This document shows positions 34,395-43,642 of a stretch of DNA of 64,000 bases, in pieces (the first letter of the stretch is position 1; the number at the start of each line of letters is the position of its first letter). Made by a program: the position numbers and the translations under genes. The stretch is taken from assembly GCF_003837805.1 (NCBI RefSeq), contig NZ_RQIT01000017.1:62001-126000 (forward strand). Direction: 5' to 3'. The notes beneath the pieces were generated by a model, which saw only the letters and a program-made list of their open reading frames with translations, ran no database searches and had not been told where the DNA came from. The stretch comes from Bradyrhizobium sp. RP6 (lineage in GTDB: Bacteria; Pseudomonadota; Alphaproteobacteria; Rhizobiales; Xanthobacteraceae).

Positions 34395-35420
34395 CTAGCT
34401 GAAGTCGAGCACCATGCGGCCTTCGATCTTGCCGGCCCTCATCCGGTCGAAGACGTGGTTGATCTCCTCGAGCGGCACCTTGGCCACCTCGGCCTTCACC
34501 TTCCCGTCGGCGGCAAACGCGATGGCCTCGTCGAGGTCGCGCCTTGTGCCGACGATGGAGCCGCGCACCGTGATGCGCTTGAGCACGACGTCGAAGATCG
34601 GCGTCGGGAATTCACCCGGCGGCAGCCCGACGAGGCTGACGGTGCCCTTGCGGCGCACCATCTTCAGCGCCTGCGCGAACGCGGCCGTCGAGACAGCGGT
34701 CACCAGCACGCCGTGGGCTCCGCCCCCGGTCGCCGCCAGCACCTTGTCCACAGCGCCGGCTGCGAGCGCATCGACCGCGAGATCGGCGCCGGCCTCACGT
34801 GCAAGCGCGAGCTTGTCCTCGGCAATGTCGACCGCGGCCACCTTGAGCCCCATCGCCTTGGCATACTGGATCGCGACATGGCCGAGCCCGCCGACGCCTG
34901 AGATCACCACCCACTCACCGGGCTTGGCCTCGGTCTCCTTCAATCCCTTGTAGGTGGTGACGCCGGCGCACAGGATCGGCGCGATGGCAGCAAAGTCCAC
35001 CGTCGCCGGCAGCTTCGCGGTGAAGGCGGCCGAGGCGATGACATATTCGGCAAAGCCGCCGTTCACGCTGTAGCCGGTATTGTGCTGGTGCTCGCACAAT
35101 GTTTCCCAGCCGGTCTCGCAATATTCGCAAGCCATGCAGGCGTCATGCAGCCAGGCGACGCCGACGGCGTCGCCGACCTTGAGATTCTTCACGCCGGGCC
35201 CGAGCGCGGCGACGATGCCGGCGGCCTCGTGGCCGGGGATGAAGGGCGGCACCGGCTTTACCGGCCAGTCGCCGGAGGCGGCGTGCAGATCGGTATGGCA
35301 GACGCCGCAGGCCTTGACCTTGACCAGGACCTCGCCGGGACCGGGCTGCGGCACCGGCACCTCCTCGATCACCAGCGGCTTGCCGAATTGCTTGACGATT
35401 GCGGCTTTCATGGTCGGCAT
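34395..35420 (-). CDS. adhP: Zinc-dependent alcohol dehydrogenase
   Basis: From the ATG at 35420 (GGAG 7 bases upstream) the enzyme has 341 residues. The catalytic zinc site is in KACGVCHTDLHAA and GHEAAG, the structural zinc Cys cluster is CMACEYCETGWETLCEHQ, and the NAD loop is GVGGLGHVAIQYAKAMG. This matches AdhP, a short-chain primary alcohol dehydrogenase. It starts upstream of the GH4 gene on the same strand with a 19-base gap, possibly co-transcribed. The symbol follows similarity to the AdhP group. Confidence 0.92.
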   Translation of the reverse strand: MPTMKAAIVKQFGKPLVIEEVPVPQPGPGEVLVKVKACGVCHTDLHAASGDWPVKPVPPFIPGHEAAGIVAALGPGVKNLKVGDAVGVAWLHDACMACEYCETGWETLCEHQHNTGYSVNGGFAEYVIASAAFTAKLPATVDFAAIAPILCAGVTTYKGLKETEAKPGEWVVISGVGGLGHVAIQYAKAMGLKVAAVDIAEDKLALAREAGADLAVDALAAGAVDKVLAATGGGAHGVLVTAVSTAAFAQALKMVRRKGTVSLVGLPPGEFPTPIFDVVLKRITVRGSIVGTRRDLDEAIAFAADGKVKAEVAKVPLEEINHVFDRMRAGKIEGRMVLDFS

Positions 35421-35556
35421 ATCTCTGCTCCTTCGCATTGCGAATGGCAGAGTAGCGGCCGCGCGCAGCTGGCACTTGATCCGGGTCAAACCGCCCAATC
35501 GTTGCGCAGCGTGCCGCCGTCATGACAGCGCGGTGAAAGGACTTCGCAGGTGGACA

Positions 35557-35967
35557 TCAGCTATGGAACTTGAGACCGTCGACGATCTTGTCGATCACCT
35601 TGCGCTCGGCGCGCATCGCGATGCCGACGAGATTGAGCTCGTTGCGCGCCACCGCCCTCACCGCCTCCCGGTTGGCGGCATCGTGCGTGGTTTTGAACAT
35701 GTCCTCGGTATAGACGGCCGGCGTAACGTTACGCGTCAGCGCGCGGTCCAGCGCGCGCGACAACGCCGGACCGTCGGCGCCATAGATCAGGATCGGCTGG
35801 CCGATCAGCGCGTGATATTTCGTGCCCGAGGCGTCTTCATAGGCTTCGCCGATGCAGTCCGGAAATGCCGCGGCGATGCCGCTGGTGAGAAAGGACGCGA
35901 CGTTCAGCTTCTGCCAGGCCTGAAGATCGGTGCGAATCACAACGGCGATCTTGGTATCGAACTGCAT
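35557..35967 (-). CDS. DUF2000 domain protein
   Basis: The 136-residue protein begins MQFDTKIAVVIRTDLQAWQK and matches DUF2000, a family with a peptidyl-tRNA hydrolase-like (PTH2) fold but without proven activity. GAGGGAA is 5 bases upstream of the ATG. It is a single gene, with a short palindromic repeat just upstream. Confidence 0.85.
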   Translation of the reverse strand: MQFDTKIAVVIRTDLQAWQKLNVASFLTSGIAAAFPDCIGEAYEDASGTKYHALIGQPILIYGADGPALSRALDRALTRNVTPAVYTEDMFKTTHDAANREAVRAVARNELNLVGIAMRAERKVIDKIVDGLKFHS

Positions 35968-35980
35968 GTATTCCCTCGAC

Positions 35981-36022
35981 TGTCATTCCGGGGCGGTTCA
36001 AAGGACCGAACCCGGAATGACA
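35981..36022. repeat. Short palindromic repeat, CATTCCGGG family
   Basis: TGTCATTCCGGG and CCCGGAATGACA form a 12-base perfect stem around an interior GCGGTTCAAAGGACCGAA. It lies between the DUF2000 and DUF4189 genes on the same strand and could terminate transcription. Confidence 0.85.
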
Positions 36023-36032
36023 ATACAAGGAA

Positions 36033-36422
36033 TCACCCCTTGGCGTCACAGGCCCAGGCGCGGATCACGCATTCCTTGCCGCCGTATTTGTAGCATTCAC
36101 GCGTCGCGGCATTGAGCGAGGCGGAAATCTTCGGCTTGACGGCATAGCCATAGGCGCCGCAGGGATTTGTCATATCGACCGACATCGCGGCACAGGCGCG
36201 CTTCATCGTCACAGTGGTGCAATCGCCCTTGCATTGCTTCTGCGCCGCGGCGCGCGCCTCGTGTTCGACGCTGTAATCATACGCCTGGCCATAGGCGCCG
36301 CACTTGCCGACCGCAAAGGCCCCGGCGGCATGGGCTTCGGTGATGTAACGAGCACCGGTGACACAGACGGACAGCGCAAAGAAAAACATCGCGCAACGGC
36401 GCGCGACGACGTTCGAAGCCAT
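36033..36422 (-). CDS. Exported DUF4189 domain protein
   Basis: The 129-residue protein has a signal peptide (MFFFALSVCVTGARYITEAHA) and a DUF4189 domain with AFAVGKCGAYGQAYDYS and CGAYGYAVKPKIS. The mature chain carries about seven Cys, pointing to disulfides in the periplasm. GGAGGGG lies upstream of the ATG. DUF4189 has no known function; it appears in many secreted rhizobial and actinobacterial proteins. Confidence 0.87.
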   Translation of the reverse strand: MASNVVARRCAMFFFALSVCVTGARYITEAHAAGAFAVGKCGAYGQAYDYSVEHEARAAAQKQCKGDCTTVTMKRACAAMSVDMTNPCGAYGYAVKPKISASLNAATRECYKYGGKECVIRAWACDAKG

Positions 36423-36520
36423 GGAAAAACCCCTCCCCCAAGGCAGGTGGAGGCGACTCTAAGCGGCGGTCGTTTCCAGATGGTGAACGGGTGGTTGAAA
36501 TTGGTGGGCTTGGGAAGTGG

Positions 36521-36613
36521 CGTAGGGTTGGACTAGCGCAGCGCAATCCACCTCTGTTTGTTTCCGCAGAGAAATGCAGTGGTGGATCACGCCTTCGGCC
36601 AATCCACCCACGA
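36521..36613. repeat. Palindromic repeat, CGTAGGGTGG...CCACC family
   Basis: CGTAGGGTTGGACTAGCGC and a GGTGGATCACGCCTTCGGCC-AATCCACCCACG arm form a long imperfect hairpin with an inner GCAATCCACC. This resembles the common rhizobial repeat built on GTAGGGTGGATTAGCGAAGC. It lies between the DUF4189 and MoeA-MocA genes. Confidence 0.75.
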
Positions 36614-36618
36614 CGCCT

Positions 36619-38223
36619 TCATCCGCGTCTTGCCGCTTCCAGCGCCTGCGGGGTGTCGATATCGAGGAAGGCGCTCTCGCCGTCGACGGGCACTTCGGCC
36701 ACCGCTTCGGCATGTTTTGCAATCAGATGGCGCGCGCCGACGTCGCCGTCGAGCGTCATCAGCTCCTTGAAGAAGCGGCGCGACCACAGCACGGGATTGC
36801 CGCGGCGGCCCTCGCTGACGGGCACGACGATGAGATTGCCGCGGTCGGGCGCGAAACTATCGATGAGCCGGTCGATCAGGCCGGCATCGATCAGCGGCAT
36901 GTCGCCGAGGCACACCACGGCGCCGCCGCAGGTTTCCGGCACGGCCGCGATCCCCGCCTTGACGGAGCTGGCGATGCCGCCGGCGAAATCCGGATTGCGG
37001 ACGAACCTGACTTTCAGGCCTTGCAGAGCCTGCTCGACGAGTTCGGCCTGATGGCCGGTCACGACGATCACCTCCGATGCCTTCGAGGCCAACGCCTGCT
37101 CGGTCGCAAGGCGGACCAGTTTCTTGCCGTCGAGCTCGGCGAGCAGCTTGTTCGGGCCGCCCATGCGGGTCGAACGGCCCGCCGCGAGCACGATGGCCGC
37201 GACCTGGCTGTTGCCCTCCGTCTCAGGCTTTGCGCGCGGCTGCGGTCGCGTCACGATTTCCATCAGGAGACCGCCGACGCCCATGCCCATCAGCTCGGAC
37301 CGCGTCACCTTGATGCCGGCGAGGAGCCGCATCAAAACCCAGTCGAAACCGTTCTCGACCGGCGAGCGCGCACAACCCGGCGCGCCCAGCACCGGGACGC
37401 CGCCCGCGCGGGCGATCAGCAGCAGATTGCCGGGATCGACCGGCATGCCGAAATGCTCGATCTCGCCGCCGATGCCGGTAACCGCCGCGGGGATCACGTC
37501 GCGGCGATCGGCGATGGCAGAGGCGCCGAACACAATGACGAGTTCGGCGCCAAGGCCGAGCAAGTCCTTGATCGCAGCCGACAGCGCCTGCTCCTCATGC
37601 GGGACACGCCGCTCGGCAATGACGCTGGCGCCGGCCGGCGCGAGCCGCTCGGCGGTGACGCGCAACGTCTTGTCGATCACCTTGGAGGACAGGCCCGGCA
37701 GCAGCGTCGAGACGACGCCGACGCGCTTGATCACGTAAGGGGCGATCTTAAGGACGTCCTTGCCGGCGGCCTTCACTGCCGCATCGCGCAAAACGCCCTC
37801 GACGCCGAACGGGATGATCTTGACGGTGCCGACCATCTCGCCCTCGACTACCGGCTTGTAGGCGGTCAGCGTCGCGAAAGTGATGGCCTCATCGACGTTG
37901 TTGATGCGGTCGACCGCGGCGCGGTCGATCACCAGCACGCCGGGCTGCGCGGCAAACAAATTGGCACGCCCAGTGAAGGCGCGCTCGACATGAATGCCCT
38001 CGCCGCCGATCGCGAGCGCGATGCTGGCGGCCGCGACGTCCTCGGAGACGTCGCCGGCCTCCATCCGCACCACGACGATGTCCTTGATGCCGGCGCGCTC
38101 CAGAGCCTCGACCTCGGCAGGCCCGATCGTCGTGCCCTTCTTCAGAACCAGCGGCCCCTGGCGCAGGGTGTGGACGGTCACCCCGCCGATCGCATCCCTC
38201 GGGCTCGCGGGTCCAAATTTCAT
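36619..38223 (-). CDS. MoeA-like / MocA-like fusion: molybdopterin-binding and nucleotidyltransferase protein
   Basis: From the ATG at 38223 the protein has 534 residues. The N-terminal 330 residues resemble a molybdopterin-binding (MoeA/MogA-type) domain with GPLVLKKGTTIGPAEVEAL and VFGASAIADRRDVIP. The C-terminal 200 residues are a MobA/MocA-type nucleotidyltransferase: AAIVLAAGRSTRMGGPNKLL, VVTGHQAELVEQAL, CLGDMPLIDAGLID. This fits making the cytosine dinucleotide form of molybdenum cofactor used by CO-dehydrogenase-type enzymes. It overlaps the XdhC gene by 4 bases. Confidence 0.88.
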   Translation of the reverse strand: MKFGPASPRDAIGGVTVHTLRQGPLVLKKGTTIGPAEVEALERAGIKDIVVVRMEAGDVSEDVAAASIALAIGGEGIHVERAFTGRANLFAAQPGVLVIDRAAVDRINNVDEAITFATLTAYKPVVEGEMVGTVKIIPFGVEGVLRDAAVKAAGKDVLKIAPYVIKRVGVVSTLLPGLSSKVIDKTLRVTAERLAPAGASVIAERRVPHEEQALSAAIKDLLGLGAELVIVFGASAIADRRDVIPAAVTGIGGEIEHFGMPVDPGNLLLIARAGGVPVLGAPGCARSPVENGFDWVLMRLLAGIKVTRSELMGMGVGGLLMEIVTRPQPRAKPETEGNSQVAAIVLAAGRSTRMGGPNKLLAELDGKKLVRLATEQALASKASEVIVVTGHQAELVEQALQGLKVRFVRNPDFAGGIASSVKAGIAAVPETCGGAVVCLGDMPLIDAGLIDRLIDSFAPDRGNLIVVPVSEGRRGNPVLWSRRFFKELMTLDGDVGARHLIAKHAEAVAEVPVDGESAFLDIDTPQALEAARRG

Positions 38224-38921
38224 GCCGCTTCTTCTTTTTCTTTTGGAGGCAGCCGAAGCGCGGCCGTGATCTCGGCCATGATCGCCACCGCGATCTCGGA
38301 AGGAGAGACCGCGCCGATCGGAAGGCCAATGGGCGCGTGGATGCGCGCGATGTCGCTTTCCCTGGCGCCCTGCGCCCGCAACCGGTCGGCACGCTTGGCA
38401 TGGGTCTTTCGCGAGCCGAGCGCGCCGATATAGAAGCAGTTGCGCTCGAAGGCGTGCAGCAGCGCGGGATCGTCGATCTTCGGATCGTGCGTCACCGCGA
38501 CGAAGGCGGTGTAGGCATCGACGTTGAGCGGCGGCAGCGCCGTGTCGGGCCATTCGGCAATCAGCGGAATGTCCGGGAAGCGCTCGGGGCTTGCGAAGGC
38601 CGTGCGTGGATCGACCACAGTCACGTCGTAGCCGAGCGAGCGCGCCAGCGGCGCCAGCGCCTGGCTGATATGGACGGCGCCGACGATGACGAGCTTTGCC
38701 GTCGGCGCGTAGACGTTGAGGAACAGCTTCTTGCCGCCGACCTCGACACTGGCGCTCTTGCCCATGCGGAGCTGCTTCTCCAGCTCGGTGCGCAAGGGGT
38801 CCTTGGCAAAATCCCTCGCCTTCACCAGCCGCTGCTCGCCGCTCTCGGTGTCGGTCACCAGGATCACCGGCCGGCGCGCGGCGCGCTCGGCATTGAGTTC
38901 GTGCAGGATTGCGAGCTTCAC
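38220..38921 (-). CDS. XdhC-family maturation protein (Rossmann part)
   Basis: The 233-residue protein has a small N-terminal XdhC/CoxI segment and a C-terminal Rossmann domain (KLVIVGAVHISQALAPLARS, then VDPRTAFASPERFP and YIGALGSRKTHAKRADRL). XdhC proteins bind molybdenum cofactor and promote its sulfuration and insertion into xanthine or CO dehydrogenases. It overlaps the next gene by 4 bases and starts 2 bases after the other XdhC part, so it is in one operon. Confidence 0.9.
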   Translation of the reverse strand: MKLAILHELNAERAARRPVILVTDTESGEQRLVKARDFAKDPLRTELEKQLRMGKSASVEVGGKKLFLNVYAPTAKLVIVGAVHISQALAPLARSLGYDVTVVDPRTAFASPERFPDIPLIAEWPDTALPPLNVDAYTAFVAVTHDPKIDDPALLHAFERNCFYIGALGSRKTHAKRADRLRAQGARESDIARIHAPIGLPIGAVSPSEIAVAIMAEITAALRLPPKEKEEAA

Positions 38922-38923
38922 GG

Positions 38924-39247
38924 CTAACCGACCTTCTCGACGAAGACGCGGATGGTGCCGCCGCAGGACAGCCCGACATTCCAGGCGGTCTCGTCGGCCA
39001 CGCCGAACTCCAGCATCCGCGGTTTGCCGCTCTGGATCACATCCATGGCCTCGGTCACCACGGCGCCCTCGACGCAGCCGCCGGAGACCGAGCCGAGGAA
39101 GGTGCCCTCGTCATTGATGACGAGGCTCGAGCCCGCCGGGCGCGGCGCCGACCCCCAGGTCTCCACAACGGTGGCGAGCGCGACGCCACGACCGGCCTTC
39201 TGCCAGTCCTCCGCCGCCTTCAGGATATCCTCGTCGCGATCGAGCAT
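38924..39247 (-). CDS. XdhC/CoxI-domain protein (N-terminal type)
   Basis: The 107-residue protein is a stand-alone XdhC_CoxI domain with ATVVETWGSAPRPAGSSLVI, GSVSGGCVEGAVV and GLSCGGTIRVFVE. The two conserved Cys (SGGCVEG and LSCGG) match the family. Together with the following Rossmann-type gene it makes the two halves of a full XdhC protein. It lies 11 bases upstream of the CoxE-type gene in reverse order, within the maturation set. Confidence 0.9.
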   Translation of the reverse strand: MLDRDEDILKAAEDWQKAGRGVALATVVETWGSAPRPAGSSLVINDEGTFLGSVSGGCVEGAVVTEAMDVIQSGKPRMLEFGVADETAWNVGLSCGGTIRVFVEKVG

Positions 39248-39257
39248 GGGGGACCTC

Positions 39258-40460
39258 TCAAGCTGCGGAGCGGATCAGGCTGCGGTGATGCGGCGGCAGC
39301 GGCTGGGAGAGCGTCGTGATCAGCTCCTGGATCGAACTCAAATTATGCACCGGGCGGAATTCGTCAACGTGGGGAAGCATCATTTTGATGCCCTGCGCCT
39401 TGGCCTCGAAACCGCCGAACCGCAACAGCGGGTTGAGCCAGATCAGCCGCCGGCAGGAGCGGTGCAGCCGGTCCATCTCGAAAGCCAGCTTGGAATCGGC
39501 CTCCCGTTCCAGCCCGTCGGAGATCAGCAGCACGATGGCGCCCTGGCTCAGCACCCGCCGCGCCCACAATTTGTTGAAGTTGTGCAGCGAGGCCGAGATC
39601 CGGGTGCCGCCAGCCCAGTCCTCGACCGAGGCCGAGCAGCTCGCCAGCGCCTCGTCGGGGTCGCGCTGGCGCAGCGCGCGGCTGACGTTGGTCAGACGGG
39701 TGCCGAACAGGAACACCGAGACGCGCTTGCGCGCGTCGGTGATGGCGTGGAGGAAGTGCAGGAACAGGCGGGTGTACTCGTTCATCGAGCCCGAGATATC
39801 GAGCAGCGCGACGATCGGCGCCGGCTTCTGGATCCGCCCGAGACGATGGATGTCGATGATGTCGCCGCCGGTGCGGAGCGATGCGCGGAGCGTGCGGCGC
39901 AGGTCGAGCCGCAGGCCCCGGGCGTCGGGCTGCTGCCGGCGCGTCAGAAGCTCGGCCTGCGGCAGGTGCATCCGGTCGATGGCGCGGAGCGCCTCGGCGA
40001 TCTCGGCCGCGCTCATCTGCGCAAAATCCTTTTTCTGAAGGATCTCCTTGTCGGAGACGGACAGGCGCAGATCCTGCTCCTGGTGCTGCGGCGTCTCCGT
40101 CATCCGCGGCTGCGACATCGCCTCCTGCACGCGGCGCGCGCCCGCCTGCGGCTTCTTCTTGGCCTGCTCCGGCAGCGGCACCGAATCCAGCATGTGCTTC
40201 CATTCCTCCGAGGCGCGGAAGAACAGGTTGAAGGCCTGCTTGAAGATCAGCGCATGTTCGTGGCGCTTGACGAAGATCGCCTCCAGCGTGGTGAAGACGT
40301 CGGCGCGGTTGCCGATGTCAATCACCTCGAGCGCATTCATGGCATCGATCACCGCGCCCGGCCCGACGGGGATGCCGGCGGCACGCAGCGCGCGGGCGAA
40401 GCCGACGATGTTGTCGGCGAACTGCTCGGTTTGCTCCGGGGCAAGGTGGTTGATGGCCAT
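39258..40460 (-). CDS. coxE: CoxE-like VWA domain protein
   Basis: The 400-residue protein has a C-terminal von Willebrand A domain with the MIDAS motif DISGSMNEYTR and FLFGTRLTNVSRAL. It matches the CoxE family, whose members act with the CoxD ATPase in assembly of the copper-sulfur-molybdenum centre of CO dehydrogenase. The MoxR-VWA pairing is standard. A palindromic repeat lies between this gene and coxD. GAGG is upstream of the ATG. Confidence 0.9.
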   Translation of the reverse strand: MAINHLAPEQTEQFADNIVGFARALRAAGIPVGPGAVIDAMNALEVIDIGNRADVFTTLEAIFVKRHEHALIFKQAFNLFFRASEEWKHMLDSVPLPEQAKKKPQAGARRVQEAMSQPRMTETPQHQEQDLRLSVSDKEILQKKDFAQMSAAEIAEALRAIDRMHLPQAELLTRRQQPDARGLRLDLRRTLRASLRTGGDIIDIHRLGRIQKPAPIVALLDISGSMNEYTRLFLHFLHAITDARKRVSVFLFGTRLTNVSRALRQRDPDEALASCSASVEDWAGGTRISASLHNFNKLWARRVLSQGAIVLLISDGLEREADSKLAFEMDRLHRSCRRLIWLNPLLRFGGFEAKAQGIKMMLPHVDEFRPVHNLSSIQELITTLSQPLPPHHRSLIRSAA

Positions 40461-40476
40461 GGGTGTATCCTCGCTC

Positions 40477-40580
40477 CGTCATTCCGGGGCGTCGCGAAGC
40501 GACGAACGAAGGTGCGCAATTGCGCACCTGAGAATCTCGAGGTTCCGGGTTCGATGCTGCGCATCGCCCCGGAACGACGA
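40477..40580. repeat. Palindromic repeat inside the cox operon, CATTCCGGG family
   Basis: CGTCATTCCGGGGCGTCGCG and a CGCATCGCCCCGGAACGACG end pair. The interior holds a perfect 18-base palindrome GGTGCGCAATTGCGCACC and a copy of GGTTCCGGGTTCGATGCTG shared with the 1018 and 28076 copies. It lies between coxD and coxE. Confidence 0.88.
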
Positions 40581-40583
40581 CGA

Positions 40584-41507
<924 letters not shown>

Positions 41508-41567
41508 GAGAAAGCCAGTCTTACTACGCCCTCACCGGGACAAGTTTGGCCGAGGCGTGAGGTCACC

Positions 41568-42374
41568 TCACGCCTTGGCGTTGGCGGCGTCGACCGCACG
41601 CCGCGTCAGCACCCCGATGAGGTGTGCGCGGTATTCGGCGCTGCCGTGGATATCGCTGTTGAGACCTTCCGCCGGCACCGCGATGCCTTCCAGTGCCTTC
41701 GAGGCGAAGCGCTTCTTCAGGGCTTCCTCGAATGCGGTGACGCGGAACACGCCTTCGGAGCCGGCGCCGGTGACGGCGACGCGCACGTCCGACGGACGGC
41801 GCGCCACGAACACGCCGACGAGCGCGTAGCGCGAGGCCTGGTTGCGGAATTTGATGTAGGCCGCCTTCTTCGGCAGCGGGAACATCACCTTGGTGATGAT
41901 CTCGTCGGCTTCGAGCGCCGTCGTGAACAGGCCCTGGAAGAACTCTTCCGCCTTGAGGCGGCGCTTGTTGGTGACGATGGTGGCCCCGAGCGCAAGCACC
42001 GCGGCGGGATAGTCGGCGGTCGGATCGTTATTGGCGAGCGAGCCGCCGATCGTGCCCTTGTGACGCACGGCGGGATCGCCGATCCCGCCTGCAAGGTTCG
42101 CCAGCGCCGGGATCGCCTCACCGACGATGGCGGAGCTCGCGACCTCGGCGTGCTTGGCGGTGGCGCCGATCACGAGCGAGCGGCCCTTCATCTCGATCGC
42201 GTTCAGCCCCTCGACATGGGAGAGGTCGACCAGATGCGGGGGGCTTGCGAGGCGCTGCTTCATGACGGGAATCAGCGTGTGGCCGCCGGCGATCACCTTG
42301 GCGTCTTCGTTCTTCACCAGGAGGTTGGCCGCTTGGCGAACGGTCCCAGGGCGATGATATTTGAATTCGTACAT
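41568..42374 (-). CDS. coxM: FAD-binding medium subunit of CO-dehydrogenase-type hydroxylase
   Basis: The 268-residue flavoprotein has the two FAD-binding segments VIAGGHTLIPVMKQRL and TIGGSLANNDPTADYPAAVL, plus the C-terminal CO_deh_flav_C domain. It transfers electrons from the iron-sulfur subunit to quinone or another acceptor. It is encoded 28 bases after coxS. The usual large subunit gene, which would carry the molybdenum site, is not next to it. Confidence 0.92.
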   Translation of the reverse strand: MYEFKYHRPGTVRQAANLLVKNEDAKVIAGGHTLIPVMKQRLASPPHLVDLSHVEGLNAIEMKGRSLVIGATAKHAEVASSAIVGEAIPALANLAGGIGDPAVRHKGTIGGSLANNDPTADYPAAVLALGATIVTNKRRLKAEEFFQGLFTTALEADEIITKVMFPLPKKAAYIKFRNQASRYALVGVFVARRPSDVRVAVTGAGSEGVFRVTAFEEALKKRFASKALEGIAVPAEGLNSDIHGSAEYRAHLIGVLTRRAVDAANAKA

Positions 42375-42401
42375 CTGAATGTCCTGATCGCGGGATGCGC
42401 G

Positions 42402-42887
42402 TTACGCGAGGTCGGATTTCGCCATCGCCTTCGCGCCGGCGGAAATCGAGGCGACGATGTTCTGATAACCCGTGCAGCGGCAGAGATTGCCTTCGAGCTC
42501 CTCGCGAATCGTGTGGTCGTCGAGCTCGTGGCCCTTGCGATGCACGATGTCGATCGCGGTCATGATCATGCCCGGCGTGCAAAATCCGCACTGCAGGCCG
42601 TGATGTTCGCGAAAGGCCTCCTGCATCGGATGCAGCGGCGCGCCGTCGGCGGCCAACCCCTCGATCGTCCTGACCTCGTGGCCATCGGCCATCACCGCAA
42701 GCGTGGTGCAGGACTTCACGGCCTTGCCGTCGAAATGCACGACGCAGGCGCCGCACTGCGAGGTGTCGCAGCCGACATGGGTGCCGGTAAGCCGCAGATT
42801 CTCGCGCAGAAACTGCACCAGAAGCGTGCGGGGATCGACATTGGCCGTCACAGGATTGCCGTTCACGATGAGGGAGATTTTTGCCAT
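42402..42887 (-). CDS. coxS: 2Fe-2S small subunit of CO-dehydrogenase-type hydroxylase
   Basis: From the ATG at 42887 the protein has 161 residues. Two 2Fe-2S clusters are visible: the plant-type site GCDTSQCGACVVHFDGKAVK followed by SC, and the C-terminal site LQCGFCTPGM and GNLCRCTGYQNI. It matches CoxS/CutS. A GTG at 42893 would add two residues. It precedes coxM and follows coxG, all on the minus strand. Confidence 0.93.
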   Translation of the reverse strand: MAKISLIVNGNPVTANVDPRTLLVQFLRENLRLTGTHVGCDTSQCGACVVHFDGKAVKSCTTLAVMADGHEVRTIEGLAADGAPLHPMQEAFREHHGLQCGFCTPGMIMTAIDIVHRKGHELDDHTIREELEGNLCRCTGYQNIVASISAGAKAMAKSDLA

Positions 42888-43022
42888 AAGCACTCTCTAT
42901 CAGCGCCCCGACGGGTCCCGTCGAAGCGGTTCTTATAATTATTCCAACCCATCATATGGGCCATTGTCCCCTGGGGCAACATCACCCCGGACGCAAGCCG
43001 CCATGCCGAAAGGCGATAGGTT

Positions 43023-43469
43023 TCAGCCTTGTACCGCCTTGGCAAAGTTCGCGAAAAATTCGTCGGCGAGCTTCTTGGCGGTGCCGTTGATGAGGCGCTG
43101 GCCGAGCTGCGCCAACTTGCCGCCGATCTGCGCCTCGACGTCGTAGGAGAGCAGCGTGCCGCCGTCTTTCTCAGCGAGCTTGACCACCGCGCCGCCCTTG
43201 GCGAAGCCGGCCACCCCGCCCTCACCCTCACCGGAGATCTTATAGCCGTTCGGCGGATCGAGATCGGACAGCGTGACCTTGCCCTTGAAGCGCGCCGACA
43301 CCGGGCCGACCTTCATTTTCGCCGTTGCGCGGAAGCCGCCGTCGTCGGTCTTCTCCAGATCCTCGCAGCCGGGGATGCAGGACTTCAGTACCTCGGGATC
43401 GTTGAGCTTGGCCCACACGGCCTCGCGCGGCGCCGCAAGCTGGACTTCGCCGTTCATCGTCATGGCCAT
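43023..43469 (-). CDS. coxG: CoxG-like SRPBCC membrane-recruitment protein
   Basis: The 148-residue protein begins MAMTMNGEVQLAAPREAVWA and shows the CoxG pattern VLKSCIPGCEDLEKTDDGGF and ADEFFANFAKAV. CoxG members bind hydrophobic ligand and help recruit CO dehydrogenase to the membrane. It is the first gene of the minus-strand cox cluster and is divergent from pcaB. A 135-base gap lies before coxS. Confidence 0.9.
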   Translation of the reverse strand: MAMTMNGEVQLAAPREAVWAKLNDPEVLKSCIPGCEDLEKTDDGGFRATAKMKVGPVSARFKGKVTLSDLDPPNGYKISGEGEGGVAGFAKGGAVVKLAEKDGGTLLSYDVEAQIGGKLAQLGQRLINGTAKKLADEFFANFAKAVQG

Positions 43470-43642
43470 GAGGTGCCTCCCGGATCCGCGTCACTATAGT
43501 GCTGATTCAAGTAACGCAGCGGCGCGGCAAAGGAAAGGGCGGGGCCGGGGCACGTGCAATGCATATTCGCAACTGCAAAAAGACGTGTGGGGCCGGTTGG
43601 GGATTGGCACGGCCGGGGCATGATGATTAGGTCGCGCGCAAC

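Noticed and set aside
42888..43022. Possible remnant of coxL between coxG and coxS
   Set aside because: The 135 bases show no molybdopterin-subunit sequence in any frame.
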